From NCBI RefSeq assembly GCF_030824435.1, contig NZ_JAVBXS010000024.1:1-64000 (forward strand): a stretch of DNA of 64,000 bases. The letters are read 5' to 3'. The notes beneath the pieces are model-generated. The model saw only the letters and a program-made list of their open reading frames with translations, did not search any database and was not told where the DNA came from. Below are positions 1-6,633 of this stretch, piece by piece. Position numbers and translations under genes: made by a program. The stretch comes from Rheinheimera sp. GTDB taxonomy: Bacteria > Pseudomonadota > Gammaproteobacteria > Enterobacterales > Alteromonadaceae. Position 1 is the stretch's first letter. Every line of letters starts with the position of its first letter.

Positions 1-5
1 AGAAT

Positions 6-824
6 ATGAACAATCTGAGAATTATATTTGGCTTACTCATCGGTTTGGCAGCAATGTTTGCGCATGCAGACTTATCTGACAATGCTCTTGTTCCAAAAGA
101 AGAAATGGAGTTTGCTAAAGCCTACCTTAGTGAAATTAGGGATAAAAATTATGAATATGTCTTGAGTCATATTGATCCTGAGTTATCGAATCAAGTATCT
201 GAAGAGAAGCTTGCAGAGATAGCGTCCTATTTTCCATCAGGCAAATTGCTTTCAACAGAATTAATTGGTTCACAAATAAATACAATTAATGAAACATGGC
301 AAGGAAACTTTACCTTCGAATGCCAATTTGAGGCGGGCTGGGCGGTCGCCAACGTAGTTATGAAGCGTATAGCCAGTAAAACTACAGTAATTGGTTTTAA
401 TGTATATAGAACTGAAGCATCTCAGAAAGAGCTCAACAAATTTGAGTTAGCGGGGAAATCAGCTCTTCATTATCTTGTCTTATTGTTAGCATGTATTGTC
501 CCTATGTTTATTCTTTTTTCGCTTGTTTACTGCATTAAAACTCCTATACAAAAAAGGAAGTGGTTGTGGGTGCTATTCATCCTAGGAGGCATAGGAACCA
601 TAAGCATAAATTGGAGCACTGGTGTATTTGGTTTCAAAATTCTTCAATTTCAACTCTTTGGTGCAGCGGCAATGGCTTCTAATGAGTATGCCCCTTGGGT
701 AATCACAGCAGGCTTTCCTTTAGGGGCAGTAGTTTTTTGGTTCAAACGAAAATCCTTTATCGAGCAGGGCAAGACGAACAAGTCAATCCAGCAGGACACC
801 AGCGAAGCTGGTGCCTCTGCTTGA
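6..824 (+). CDS. Cassette-borne membrane protein, unknown function
   Basis: 272 residues. An N-terminal signal peptide (residues 1-21, ending AHA) is followed by an extracytoplasmic domain of about 130 residues. Three hydrophobic segments follow, at about 153-176, 186-205 and 225-247, then a short charged tail. The layout suggests a periplasmic domain of NTF2/DUF3887-like size tethered by a C-terminal membrane hairpin; that comparison is inference. The start is the ATG five bases into the window, so its ribosome binding site cannot be judged. The last residues (about QQDTSEAGASA) are encoded by the attC site itself, a common feature of cassette genes. Function is unknown. Confidence 0.8.
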   Translation: MNNLRIIFGLLIGLAAMFAHADLSDNALVPKEEMEFAKAYLSEIRDKNYEYVLSHIDPELSNQVSEEKLAEIASYFPSGKLLSTELIGSQINTINETWQGNFTFECQFEAGWAVANVVMKRIASKTTVIGFNVYRTEASQKELNKFELAGKSALHYLVLLLACIVPMFILFSLVYCIKTPIQKRKWLWVLFILGGIGTISINWSTGVFGFKILQFQLFGAAAMASNEYAPWVITAGFPLGAVVFWFKRKSFIEQGKTNKSIQQDTSEAGASA

Positions 825-834
825 GGCGTTAGAG
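773..834 (+). mobile_element. attC site 1 (60-bp type)
   Basis: The left core GACGAAC (773-779) and right core GTTAGAG (828-834) flank an imperfect palindrome. Arms AGCAG..CACCAGC and GCTGGTG..CTGCT are interrupted by a GA/CCT mismatch of the kind that leaves extrahelical bases in a folded attC. The stop codon of the upstream gene (822-824) lies inside the site. Recombination would cut between G828 and T829. Confidence 0.8.
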
Positions 835-844
835 GTGACTTCAA

Positions 845-1045
845 GTGAGTCGGAAATGCAAAAAGTGCGGCTGCAAGATTCATCCGATTGAAGTAGAGCT
901 TCGTGGAACTAATTATCCAGGTTACCAGTGCCCAGTGTGTGGTTCTAATATATCAATGGGTAGAACAAAGGCTGTAGTGGTTTTTATTGGCTTAGCATTT
1001 ATCACATACGCGGTGACATACTTTTATGTACATTATGTCAGGTAA
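845..1045 (+). CDS. Cassette-borne small zinc-ribbon membrane protein
   Basis: 66 residues with a GTG start. GAGGTG at 832-837, at the cassette junction, is placed as its ribosome binding site, so the integration core also supplies translation signals. The N-terminal half has two CxxC pairs (CKKC with a further Cys, then CPVC), as in rubredoxin-like zinc ribbons. The C-terminal half has one hydrophobic helix (about residues 42-61). It would be a metal-binding head anchored in the membrane. Function is unknown. The gene sits between attC 1 and attC 2 and so forms a complete cassette. Confidence 0.75.
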   Translation: MSRKCKKCGCKIHPIEVELRGTNYPGYQCPVCGSNISMGRTKAVVVFIGLAFITYAVTYFYVHYVR

Positions 1046-1068
1046 AGTTTTTTCCCTGTGGCTACAGA

Positions 1069-1159
1069 ACATAACAAGCAAATTTTATCGCCAGCAAAAA
1101 ACGCTGGCTGCGACGTCAACCCGCTGCGCGACTTTCCGCGCTAAATTTGGGCGTTATGT
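1069..1159 (+). mobile_element. attC site 2
   Basis: The outer cores are exact reverse complements: ACATAAC (1069-1075) and GTTATGT (1153-1159), 91 bases in total. The interior holds palindromic stretches (CGCCAGC/GCTGGCTGCG). It shares the AACAAnCAAAT left block and the CCGCGCTAAATTTGG right block with attC 3, so these two cassettes probably come from the same attC family. Confidence 0.9.
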
Positions 1160-1174
1160 TCTTAGGGTAGTGCA

Positions 1175-1711
1175 GTGAAAAAAGTATTATTGGTAGTAAT
1201 ATCTATTTTAGTTCTAGCCCCTTTTGGTTTCATGTATTTATATATTTTACTGTCGGTTTTAACTGAATCAGAAAGTCTTAATAATGGTTTTGAGTATATG
1301 AATAGCGGCCGATACGATTATTATCATATCAGGAAAAATGAAAAAATTGTCGTTGAGAATGCAGTGGTGGATATAGCCAAGTCTGACATTTATATAGCGG
1401 GGATCAGATTGCCAGGATGTTCAAATACACATGAACAAGAAATTGTCCTAAGCAATAAAATATCTTACTTTGTTTTAAACACTGAAACTGGTTTTGTGAG
1501 CTATTACTCATCAAGAAACGAATTTGAAAACAACTTAAATAGGCTTGGTATTTTAGAGCGTACAAAGTTGGATTATGAATCTTTATATAGATTAAGGGAT
1601 AGCTTATACAAGCGTTACAATTCATACTCAAAATTCAAAGAAAAGTTAGAGTACTGCAATAATGTTGAATACCAACACCTCACAAGCAATGTTGCAAGTG
1701 TTGGAGCATAA
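1175..1711 (+). CDS. Cassette-borne membrane-anchored protein, unknown
   Basis: 178 residues with a GTG start preceded by AGGG at 1164-1167. One strongly hydrophobic N-terminal segment (residues 3-28) acts as an uncleaved anchor or signal peptide. The rest is polar and Tyr/Asn/Glu-rich without repeats or recognisable catalytic motifs. The stop codon TAA (1709-1711) overlaps the left core of attC 3. Codon use is AT-rich compared with the genes after 5 kb, consistent with acquisition as a cassette. I do not recognise the family. Confidence 0.75.
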   Translation: MKKVLLVVISILVLAPFGFMYLYILLSVLTESESLNNGFEYMNSGRYDYYHIRKNEKIVVENAVVDIAKSDIYIAGIRLPGCSNTHEQEIVLSNKISYFVLNTETGFVSYYSSRNEFENNLNRLGILERTKLDYESLYRLRDSLYKRYNSYSKFKEKLEYCNNVEYQHLTSNVASVGA

Positions 1712-1798
1712 CAAACAAATGTTAATCGCCCATGCTTCGCATGAGCTGCGACGGTAAAACGCATGCGCGTTTTACCGCGCTAAATTTGGTAGTTAGGC
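1706..1798 (+). mobile_element. attC site 3
   Basis: The left core GCATAAC (1706-1712) and right core GTTAGGC (1792-1798) enclose 93 bases with nested palindromes (GGTAAAACGC/GCGTTTTACC; CATGCTTCGCATG). The left AACAAACAAAT and right CCGCGCTAAATTTGG blocks match attC 2 closely. Confidence 0.9.
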
Positions 1799-1889
1799 CT
1801 AAAGGAGCTAAGCACCATCAAAACACCGCTTTGCGGCTAGACTCGCAACAAGTTGCTCGCCTGTGATAGTTAAATGCCAAGAGGGAAAT

Positions 1890-2471
1890 GTGCATATATC
1901 TAAAAAAACCGCACTCGCGATTTGTGCTTTGATGCTGCCGGGGATTGTTTACGCTAATGCTGGTGTTCCGATGTTATTTTTGGCTATGCCTGCTTTTTTA
2001 ATATCGATTGTTCCGATCATTGCTATTGAAACATTTTATATATCAAAAGGATTGGGGCTTAGCATTTCTCAATCACTAAAAACGGTAAGTGTTTCCAATA
2101 TAGTTTCTACCATTGTCGGCATTCCTGTTACCTGGTTTTTGCTTGTTCTCGTTCAAATGCTCACTGGAGGCGGCGGTGCGTACGGACTTGATTCCTACAT
2201 GGGTAAAGTGTTGGCCGTTACCTGGCAGGCACCATGGCTAATACCATATGAAACAGATCTAAACTGGATGATTCCAGCCGCTGGGCTGGTACTGTTGGTT
2301 CCCTTCTTCTTTGCTTCGTGGTGGTCTGAGTACCTGGTATCAAAGGAAATGCTTCAGGCATTGCCGTCAAATATTCTTAAAGTTAAGGTTCGCAACGCAA
2401 ACTTAATTACTTATTGTATGTTGGCAAGTTGGCCTGTTGGCTTCTGGGTATTAAACAGTGTTATCAAGTAA
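1890..2471 (+). CDS. Cassette-borne polytopic membrane protein, unknown
   Basis: 193 residues from the GTG at 1890, chosen because GAGG (1881-1884) lies just upstream. An in-frame GTG at 1863 would add nine residues but has no visible ribosome binding site. The N-terminus is signal-like (ending YANAG), and about four further hydrophobic segments lie at 25-45, 60-85, 125-145 and 170-190. A Gly-rich GGGGAYG stretch sits between the second and third. No function can be assigned. It is followed within three bases by a probable attC. Confidence 0.7.
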   Translation: MHISKKTALAICALMLPGIVYANAGVPMLFLAMPAFLISIVPIIAIETFYISKGLGLSISQSLKTVSVSNIVSTIVGIPVTWFLLVLVQMLTGGGGAYGLDSYMGKVLAVTWQAPWLIPYETDLNWMIPAAGLVLLVPFFFASWWSEYLVSKEMLQALPSNILKVKVRNANLITYCMLASWPVGFWVLNSVIK

Positions 2472-2473
2472 AT

Positions 2474-2532
2474 ATTTAACAAGCGGTTCAATGAAGACGC
2501 TCACAATTTTGCGCTTAAGTGGGAAGTTATAC
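2474..2532 (+). mobile_element. Probable degenerate attC site 4
   Basis: The left core ATTTAAC (2474-2480) fits RYYYAAC exactly and is followed by AAGCGGTTCAATG, typical of attC left halves. A right core GTTATAC (2526-2532) follows the block CGCTTAAGTGGG, which resembles the right halves of many marine gammaproteobacterial attC sites. The central stem is weaker than in sites 1-3, so it may be decayed. Confidence 0.55.
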
Positions 2533-2577
2533 GGGAGTCTCTAATTTGAGTTCGATAAAATTATCCAGACATGTTTT

Positions 2578-2823
2578 TTGACTGTGTTTTATTTTGTGCT
2601 TTCAGATTTTATTGCTATGGCAGCATTCTTTCCTGTATTTAATAAAACGCCGTTCGGTATGCTTGGTTTATTATGTATGGCAACTGCAATATTTTTAATG
2701 GGCTTGCAAAGAACCCGTCGGTTTTCCATCGCTAAGGTCCATTTTGAACATGGTATGCGGTTGTTATCTCTGGCTGCAGGGATATGTGCAGCTGGTACTA
2801 TTATCTATGCTGCTTACATATAA
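2578..2823 (+). CDS. Small two-helix membrane protein, unknown
   Basis: 81 residues. The frame opens with TTG at 2578, and GTG at 2584 is an alternative start; neither has a clear ribosome binding site. Hydrophobic segments lie at about residues 3-20, 26-43 and 62-80 with a basic RTRR patch between, so it is an integral inner-membrane protein with two or three helices. It lies just beyond the last attC-like site. No family is recognised, and moderate doubt remains that it is expressed. Confidence 0.5.
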   Translation: MTVFYFVLSDFIAMAAFFPVFNKTPFGMLGLLCMATAIFLMGLQRTRRFSIAKVHFEHGMRLLSLAAGICAAGTIIYAAYI

Positions 2824-2865
2824 AAGCCAATACACCGCGCCTGCTGGCTCTGCTTGCAGAAAATT

Positions 2866-2884
2866 GTCCGCCTGTGTGGCGGAC
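2866..2884. repeat. Perfect inverted repeat before the RidA-like gene
   Basis: GTCCGCC (2866-2872) and GGCGGAC (2878-2884) form a seven-pair stem with a five-base loop between the 81-residue ORF and the next gene. A weak T-rich stretch follows, so it may be a terminator, but no clear U-tract is present. Confidence 0.4.
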
Positions 2885-2912
2885 CCTGTATTATTTAACC
2901 ATTGGAGTGTAA

Positions 2913-3344
2913 ATGTTAAGTTCCTTTAAAATATTAATGTTTTTATTGATTTTATTTTTTGTTTCCGGATGCGCCAGCACAGCAGCATTCGTAGAAAGGA
3001 AAAACTATTTTCCCTGGGAAAATGATGTTGGTTATTCCCAGGTCGTTAAACATGGCAATATTTTATATATCTCTGGCATTCCCAGTGAGAAGGCGACTTT
3101 TGATGAGCAAGTCGATGATATTTACACTCAGATCAAAAAAATTCTGGCGGACTATGATGTTGGTACAGAAGCTATTGTAAAAGAAGTTATTTTCACTACA
3201 GATATTGAAGCTTTAAAAACAGCTATTCCAGCACGTAAGGTGCACTTTAACGGCAAATATCCAGCTGCAAGTTGGGTTGAAGTGAAAAGGCTTTGGAGTA
3301 AATCAAACTTACTCGAAGTTGAAGTTATTGTTGCCTTACCTTAG
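2913..3344 (+). CDS. RidA/YjgF-family lipoprotein
   Basis: 143 residues. A lipoprotein signal peptide ends in the lipobox VSGC (Cys20), followed by a RidA-like domain (about 30-143). Recognisable family features are the YSQVVKHGNILYISG strand, the central DDIYTQIKKIL helix, and the closing block with PARxxH.., AASWVEVKRLW and LEVEVIVALP. Cytoplasmic RidA proteins hydrolyse reactive enamines and imines; a lipid-anchored exported version is less usual and its substrate is unknown. The start follows GGAG with good spacing. It lies in the AT-rich accessory segment after the integron array. Confidence 0.8.
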   Translation: MLSSFKILMFLLILFFVSGCASTAAFVERKNYFPWENDVGYSQVVKHGNILYISGIPSEKATFDEQVDDIYTQIKKILADYDVGTEAIVKEVIFTTDIEALKTAIPARKVHFNGKYPAASWVEVKRLWSKSNLLEVEVIVALP

Positions 3345-3429
3345 CTATCACAATTTTAGATATCCGGCATGGTTTTTCGCTGCACTTTCAATAAATCGCA
3401 GGTGTAAGTCTGGAGTAAGAAGGTAAATA

Positions 3430-3810
3430 TTGTTTATGGAAGAACTGTTTAATCATTATGCTGCTGCATTTGATGGGTTAAAGCCGGAGCTCATTGCAGC
3501 TTTATATCGCTTGCCCTGTGCTATCTCAGATGCAGATGGTGTACAGGTATTTACTGATACAACTTCTTTGCTGAGTAAATTTACAAAAAATTGTGATTCA
3601 TTGCGAAACCTTGGTTACCAAAAAGCGTTATTTAATATTCTTAGTGTTGAGCCGCTTGGTCAAAAAGAATTGTTAGTTCATGTTGGTTGGCGGGTACATA
3701 CAATAAATTCGGCAATTGACTTTCGTGCTTTGTATATTTGCCACCATATTGCACAAGATTGGTTTATCTACAGTGCCAATGTTTATCCTGGTACATTTGG
3801 CCATATTTAA
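3430..3810 (+). CDS. NTF2-like (SnoaL-type) protein
   Basis: About 126 residues from TTG at 3430, or 124 from ATG at 3436. AAGAAGGT at 3416-3423 gives better spacing for TTG but both are possible. The protein is soluble with no signal peptide. Its pattern of an N-terminal helix (MEELFNHYAAAFD), alternating strands and the closing WFIYSANVYP strand resembles NTF2-like fold proteins such as SnoaL-type or DUF4440-type. No catalytic residues can be named. It is followed after ten bases by the cupin gene, so the two could be cotranscribed. Confidence 0.6.
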   Translation: MFMEELFNHYAAAFDGLKPELIAALYRLPCAISDADGVQVFTDTTSLLSKFTKNCDSLRNLGYQKALFNILSVEPLGQKELLVHVGWRVHTINSAIDFRALYICHHIAQDWFIYSANVYPGTFGHI

Positions 3811-3819
3811 TCATAAAAT

Positions 3820-4182
3820 ATGGCTGTTGCCGCCAGTTGTCATTGTGGTTTTCCCTGGTTCAAACCCTTAACCTTAGGAGTATTTATCATAAGCCTGGTA
3901 AATCTAAAATCAGCGGTTGTGCAGTCTGAAGCCTGGAAATCCACTGTGCTTGCTCAGGTTGGCGGCGCTAACCTGAAAGTTATGCGGATGGACGAAACGC
4001 CTTACCCAGAAGAATGCCACCATTATCCGGAGGGTCTGTTGGTGATTGATGGCCAGCTTAACCTCACAGTGGGAGCAGATGTTATTACTGTGCGTGCCGG
4101 TGAGATATTTATAGTTCCTGTGGGGGTGTTACATGCCGTGGCGCCGGGCAGTTGTGGCACTCTGGTTATTTTTGACGTGTAA
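3820..4182 (+). CDS. Small cupin-domain protein (start uncertain)
   Basis: The single cupin domain is clear: ECHHYPEGLLVIDGQLNLTVG is motif 1 and the PVGVLHAV block is motif 2, with the His/Glu set expected to hold a metal ion. The ATG at 3820 would add a 23-residue N-terminal extension unusual for this short cupin type. A good AGGAG lies at 3876-3880, and eight bases later, in frame, stands ATA (3889-3891) followed by SLVNLKSAV, which looks like a normal cupin N-terminus. I infer an original ATG changed to ATA. The gene may use ATA, use the upstream ATG, or be poorly expressed. Confidence 0.7.
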   Translation: MAVAASCHCGFPWFKPLTLGVFIISLVNLKSAVVQSEAWKSTVLAQVGGANLKVMRMDETPYPEECHHYPEGLLVIDGQLNLTVGADVITVRAGEIFIVPVGVLHAVAPGSCGTLVIFDV

Positions 4183-4250
4183 AACCAAACAAAATTTGTG
4201 AAAGCCAGCGCCGCTTCGCGATCTGGTTTTATTCAGCTTTAGAGTACTCA

Positions 4251-4760
4251 ATGAACAGATTCAAGATTTCAACAACCATTATTGCGATGGTTTTTTCGCT
4301 CAGCAGTTATGCAGGCTCAGGTAGTTTTGTCGATCTCACTCAGTATCAATGGCAACCTGAGCAATCATATTTTGGCCGGACGCCATTTGAGTTTTGCAAA
4401 ATTACCATCAGCAAAAACACCATTGCCTTTTCCGACGCTGCACAAACACTTTTAACTTATCGTCTCGCTCATTCGGCGCCAGACTTTATTGTGCTTGAGG
4501 TAGATGCCCATAAAACTGACAAAACACAATGTATTCATCCGCGGGCAAGTGGAAAGGCCTATTGGCGGTTTGACACAAAAAGCTATTGGTTATGTGAGGC
4601 CTGGAAGCCAGATGCCAAAAATTGCCCACAAGCCTTTGGTGGCTGGGACAGCCGGAAGTTTGAGATTAGCATCTTCGGCAATATCAATAACGCAATCAAC
4701 TATGCAACTGAACCACTTGATGTTCATGGATATTATCAATACAAAGAAGAGAAGGAATAG
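4251..4760 (+). CDS. Secreted hypothetical protein
   Basis: 169 residues with a cleavable signal peptide (residues 1-21, ending SYAGS). The mature part is about 148 residues with four Cys (within FCKIT, QCIHP, WLCEAW and NCPQ), which could form two disulfides in the periplasm. It is rich in aromatic residues (YWRFD, SYWLCEAW). I do not recognise a family. The start codon has no strong Shine-Dalgarno sequence; AGAG at 4241-4244 is the best candidate. This is the last gene of the AT-rich accessory segment. Confidence 0.65.
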   Translation: MNRFKISTTIIAMVFSLSSYAGSGSFVDLTQYQWQPEQSYFGRTPFEFCKITISKNTIAFSDAAQTLLTYRLAHSAPDFIVLEVDAHKTDKTQCIHPRASGKAYWRFDTKSYWLCEAWKPDAKNCPQAFGGWDSRKFEISIFGNINNAINYATEPLDVHGYYQYKEEKE

Positions 4761-5045
4761 CACTCACAAGGTGCTGTTGTCGGGCAAAGGTTCTGTCTGG
4801 CTGCATTATCGATGACCAGCATAACGTTATATTTGGGGCTTTTTGCCTTATTGTATCGTTGAACATTCTGCAGTAGCAGAGACTGAGTGCTATTACCTTT
4901 TAAACAGTCGTTGTGAACGTTGGAGACAACCAATTACAAAAACCAGAGTTGCACTCCGGCGGCTCTTTTGTTGCTGTTTATCGCAGGCGGCTGTTAAATG
5001 ATCTGCTGACATGGCGGAAAGTATCAAACAAGAAGGGCTATGGTT
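4761..5045. other. Intergenic region, no gene seen
   Basis: 285 bases without a supportable coding region. A short perfect palindrome ATAACGTTAT lies at 4821-4830. No terminator or clear promoter can be assigned. This gap is the probable border between accessory DNA and the conserved chromosome starting with mgtC. Confidence 0.4.
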
Positions 5046-5528
5046 ATGTGGCAAGAGGTATGGAATACAGTGGTGTTGGAGTTTTCTGACATACCCGATG
5101 CAGCGCAAGTCACAAGGATCACATTGCGCTTGTTGGTGGCTGCCATCCTTGGCGGTTTATTGGGATATCAGCGTGAGCGGCAGGGGAAAAGTGCCGGCGT
5201 GCGAACGCATATGCTGGTTGCCATCGGTGCGGCGCTTTTTGTGTTGATTCCGCAGCAGGCCGGTGCATCAAGCGCAGATTTAAGCAGGGTGTTGCAGGGG
5301 TTAATTGCAGGTGTGGGCTTTTTAGGTGCCGGAGCCATTATTATGGGCACTAAAGACGTCGAAACCCGCGGCCTGACAACAGCCGCAGGTATTTGGGTAA
5401 CGGCGGCAATAGGGATGGCGGCAGGCATGGGTCGCGAATCAACGGCTGTGCTGAGTACGGTGATCGCCCTTATTGTCCTTTCTGTGGTGCCCTGGGTTTA
5501 CCGGGCTAAAAAAGTCAACAAAGAGTGA
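5046..5528 (+). CDS. MgtC/SapB family membrane protein
   Basis: 160 residues from ATG 5046, chosen over ATG 5040 because AGAAGG (5031-5036) is nine bases away. The MgtC signature GYQRERQGKSAGVRTHMLV follows the first helix. Later helices carry the GFLGAGAIIMG and LTTAAGIWVTAAIGMAAG motifs, giving four or five membrane segments in all. This is the short MgtC form without the C-terminal ACT-like domain. MgtC proteins are linked to growth at low magnesium and to modulation of the F-type ATP synthase in other bacteria; the role here is inferred only from family. Confidence 0.88.
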   Translation: MWQEVWNTVVLEFSDIPDAAQVTRITLRLLVAAILGGLLGYQRERQGKSAGVRTHMLVAIGAALFVLIPQQAGASSADLSRVLQGLIAGVGFLGAGAIIMGTKDVETRGLTTAAGIWVTAAIGMAAGMGRESTAVLSTVIALIVLSVVPWVYRAKKVNKE

Positions 5529-5574
5529 AGCACAACCAACATGGCCGCTACTCCTGCGAACAAGGAGCAATAAA

Positions 5575-5811
5575 ATGATTTCCTGCGAGCTGCACGACCA
5601 TATTGAAATTGTTTGTCTGTATCGTTACAGCGTTAAATTAACGCTGAAATCGGGTGAGGAAGTTGCAGGCATAGCGCTGGATACCAGGCGTAATGCGCAG
5701 CGGGAAGAATGCCTGGTGCTGAGCCACATCGACCATCTGATAGTGCTGGACTCCATTGCCAAAATGGAAGTATTGGTGGAAAACCCACATTTTAAACAAG
5801 TTATTTTTTGA
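5575..5811 (+). CDS. rof: Rho-binding antiterminator (Rof/YaeO family)
   Basis: 78 residues from ATG 5575, set by AAGGAG at 5562-5567; the longer open frame upstream overlaps mgtC and is not used. The small acidic beta-barrel pattern MISCELHDHIEIVCLYRY, KLTLKSGEEVAGIALDT, ECLVLSHIDHLIVLDSIAKMEVL matches Rof, which binds Rho and blocks its RNA loading. The NPHFKQVIF tail is like that of E. coli Rof. It follows mgtC by 46 bases on the same strand and may be cotranscribed. Confidence 0.8.
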   Translation: MISCELHDHIEIVCLYRYSVKLTLKSGEEVAGIALDTRRNAQREECLVLSHIDHLIVLDSIAKMEVLVENPHFKQVIF

Positions 5812-5906
5812 TAAAAGCCAACAAACGAGGTTGTTGGTGCTGTGCGCGCAACAAGTGGTCCGTTTTTCCGGCGGGCTTAAAATCACAAAAATACATGGAG
5901 GCTATT

Positions 5907-6455
5907 TTGAAAAAGGTATTACTGTTGCTGATGCTGTTGTGCTCTCAGTTCACTTTTGCTCAGCAAACAACAAAACCATCCACCTTTCATCGTTTGTTGG
6001 TATTTAATGACAAAAATGAATTGCTGGTGGTTAAAGTCAAAAATTCAGAGCGCTGGGTGACGCCGGGTTGGTATCAGGACAACAATCTGACCATCAAAGA
6101 TGGACTGGATCAACTTGCGCTCAGTTATGGCTTAACAATTACCACGCCAACTTTAAGAGGGGTATTTACCCTCAAAACTGAGCAAAATAACGAACTCTCA
6201 ACACGGTTGGTTTACAGCACCAACATTAAAAGCGGTGAGATAAAAACACCTGAAATGATTGAAGAAATCAGATGGTTGAGCACAGAACAAGCGGTGAAAC
6301 TTATCACTTTTCCGCACATTAATGCACAAATAGAACAACTGACGAGGTTCCCCGGCACCTTATGGGGTGGCTCGCAGCTGATGTATCAGGAAGCCGGTGT
6401 TTATAAAGCTAAATTTATTGAAAATTTTTATCCATTAACCCCAGCGCCGATATGA
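5907..6455 (+). CDS. Secreted NUDIX-fold protein with degenerate Nudix box
   Basis: 182 residues from the TTG at 5907, five bases after GGAGG (5897-5901); an ATG at 5895 overlaps that ribosome binding site. A signal peptide (about residues 1-18, LLLLMLLCSQFTFAQ) precedes a NUDIX-like fold: TFHRLLVFNDKNELLVVKV, then RWVTPGWYQDNNLTIKDGLDQLALSYGL where the Nudix box should be, then RGVFTL and the EEIRWLSTEQA strand-helix. The consensus REx2EExG is replaced by DGLDQLALSYG, so the metal-binding glutamates are missing. Export and loss of catalytic residues suggest a binding rather than hydrolytic role, which is inference. Confidence 0.7.
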   Translation: MKKVLLLLMLLCSQFTFAQQTTKPSTFHRLLVFNDKNELLVVKVKNSERWVTPGWYQDNNLTIKDGLDQLALSYGLTITTPTLRGVFTLKTEQNNELSTRLVYSTNIKSGEIKTPEMIEEIRWLSTEQAVKLITFPHINAQIEQLTRFPGTLWGGSQLMYQEAGVYKAKFIENFYPLTPAPI

Positions 6456-6633
6456 AATAAAGCCTGCACACCGAGACATTTGCTTTGTAGTTTCAGCATT
6501 AAAATAACCCGACGCCTGCCCTGGCGCGGCTTTATGCTGGTTTTTGCTGCCATCAGCAGCTTTAGTAGCGCCATACCCGCCGCCCGAATTGATAACAAAA
6601 GCAGGCGGCTGTTAAACGAAAATTTGTTGGCTG

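Larger units (their letters stand above)
1..2532 (+). mobile_element. Distal part of an integron gene-cassette array
   Basis: Four consecutive plus-strand genes of unknown function are each followed by an attC-like recombination site (773-834, 1069-1159, 1706-1798, 2474-2532). Each unit has the cassette layout: one short gene, a stop codon close to or inside the attC, then a GTTRRRY-like core and the next start within about 10-20 bases (92 bases before the fourth gene). The stretch is visibly more AT-rich than the chromosome after 5 kb. Integron cassettes are read away from attI, so the integrase and attI should lie to the left of position 1; neither is in the window. The right border is unclear. 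The last attC-like site is at 2532, but genes up to 4760 have the same AT-rich accessory look. Confidence 0.85.

Noticed and set aside
4819-4832. GCATAAC directly followed by GTTATAT, which looks like attC outer cores fused without a stem
   Set aside because: The match is only a 10-base palindrome and no stem or cassette is attached; it could easily be chance.
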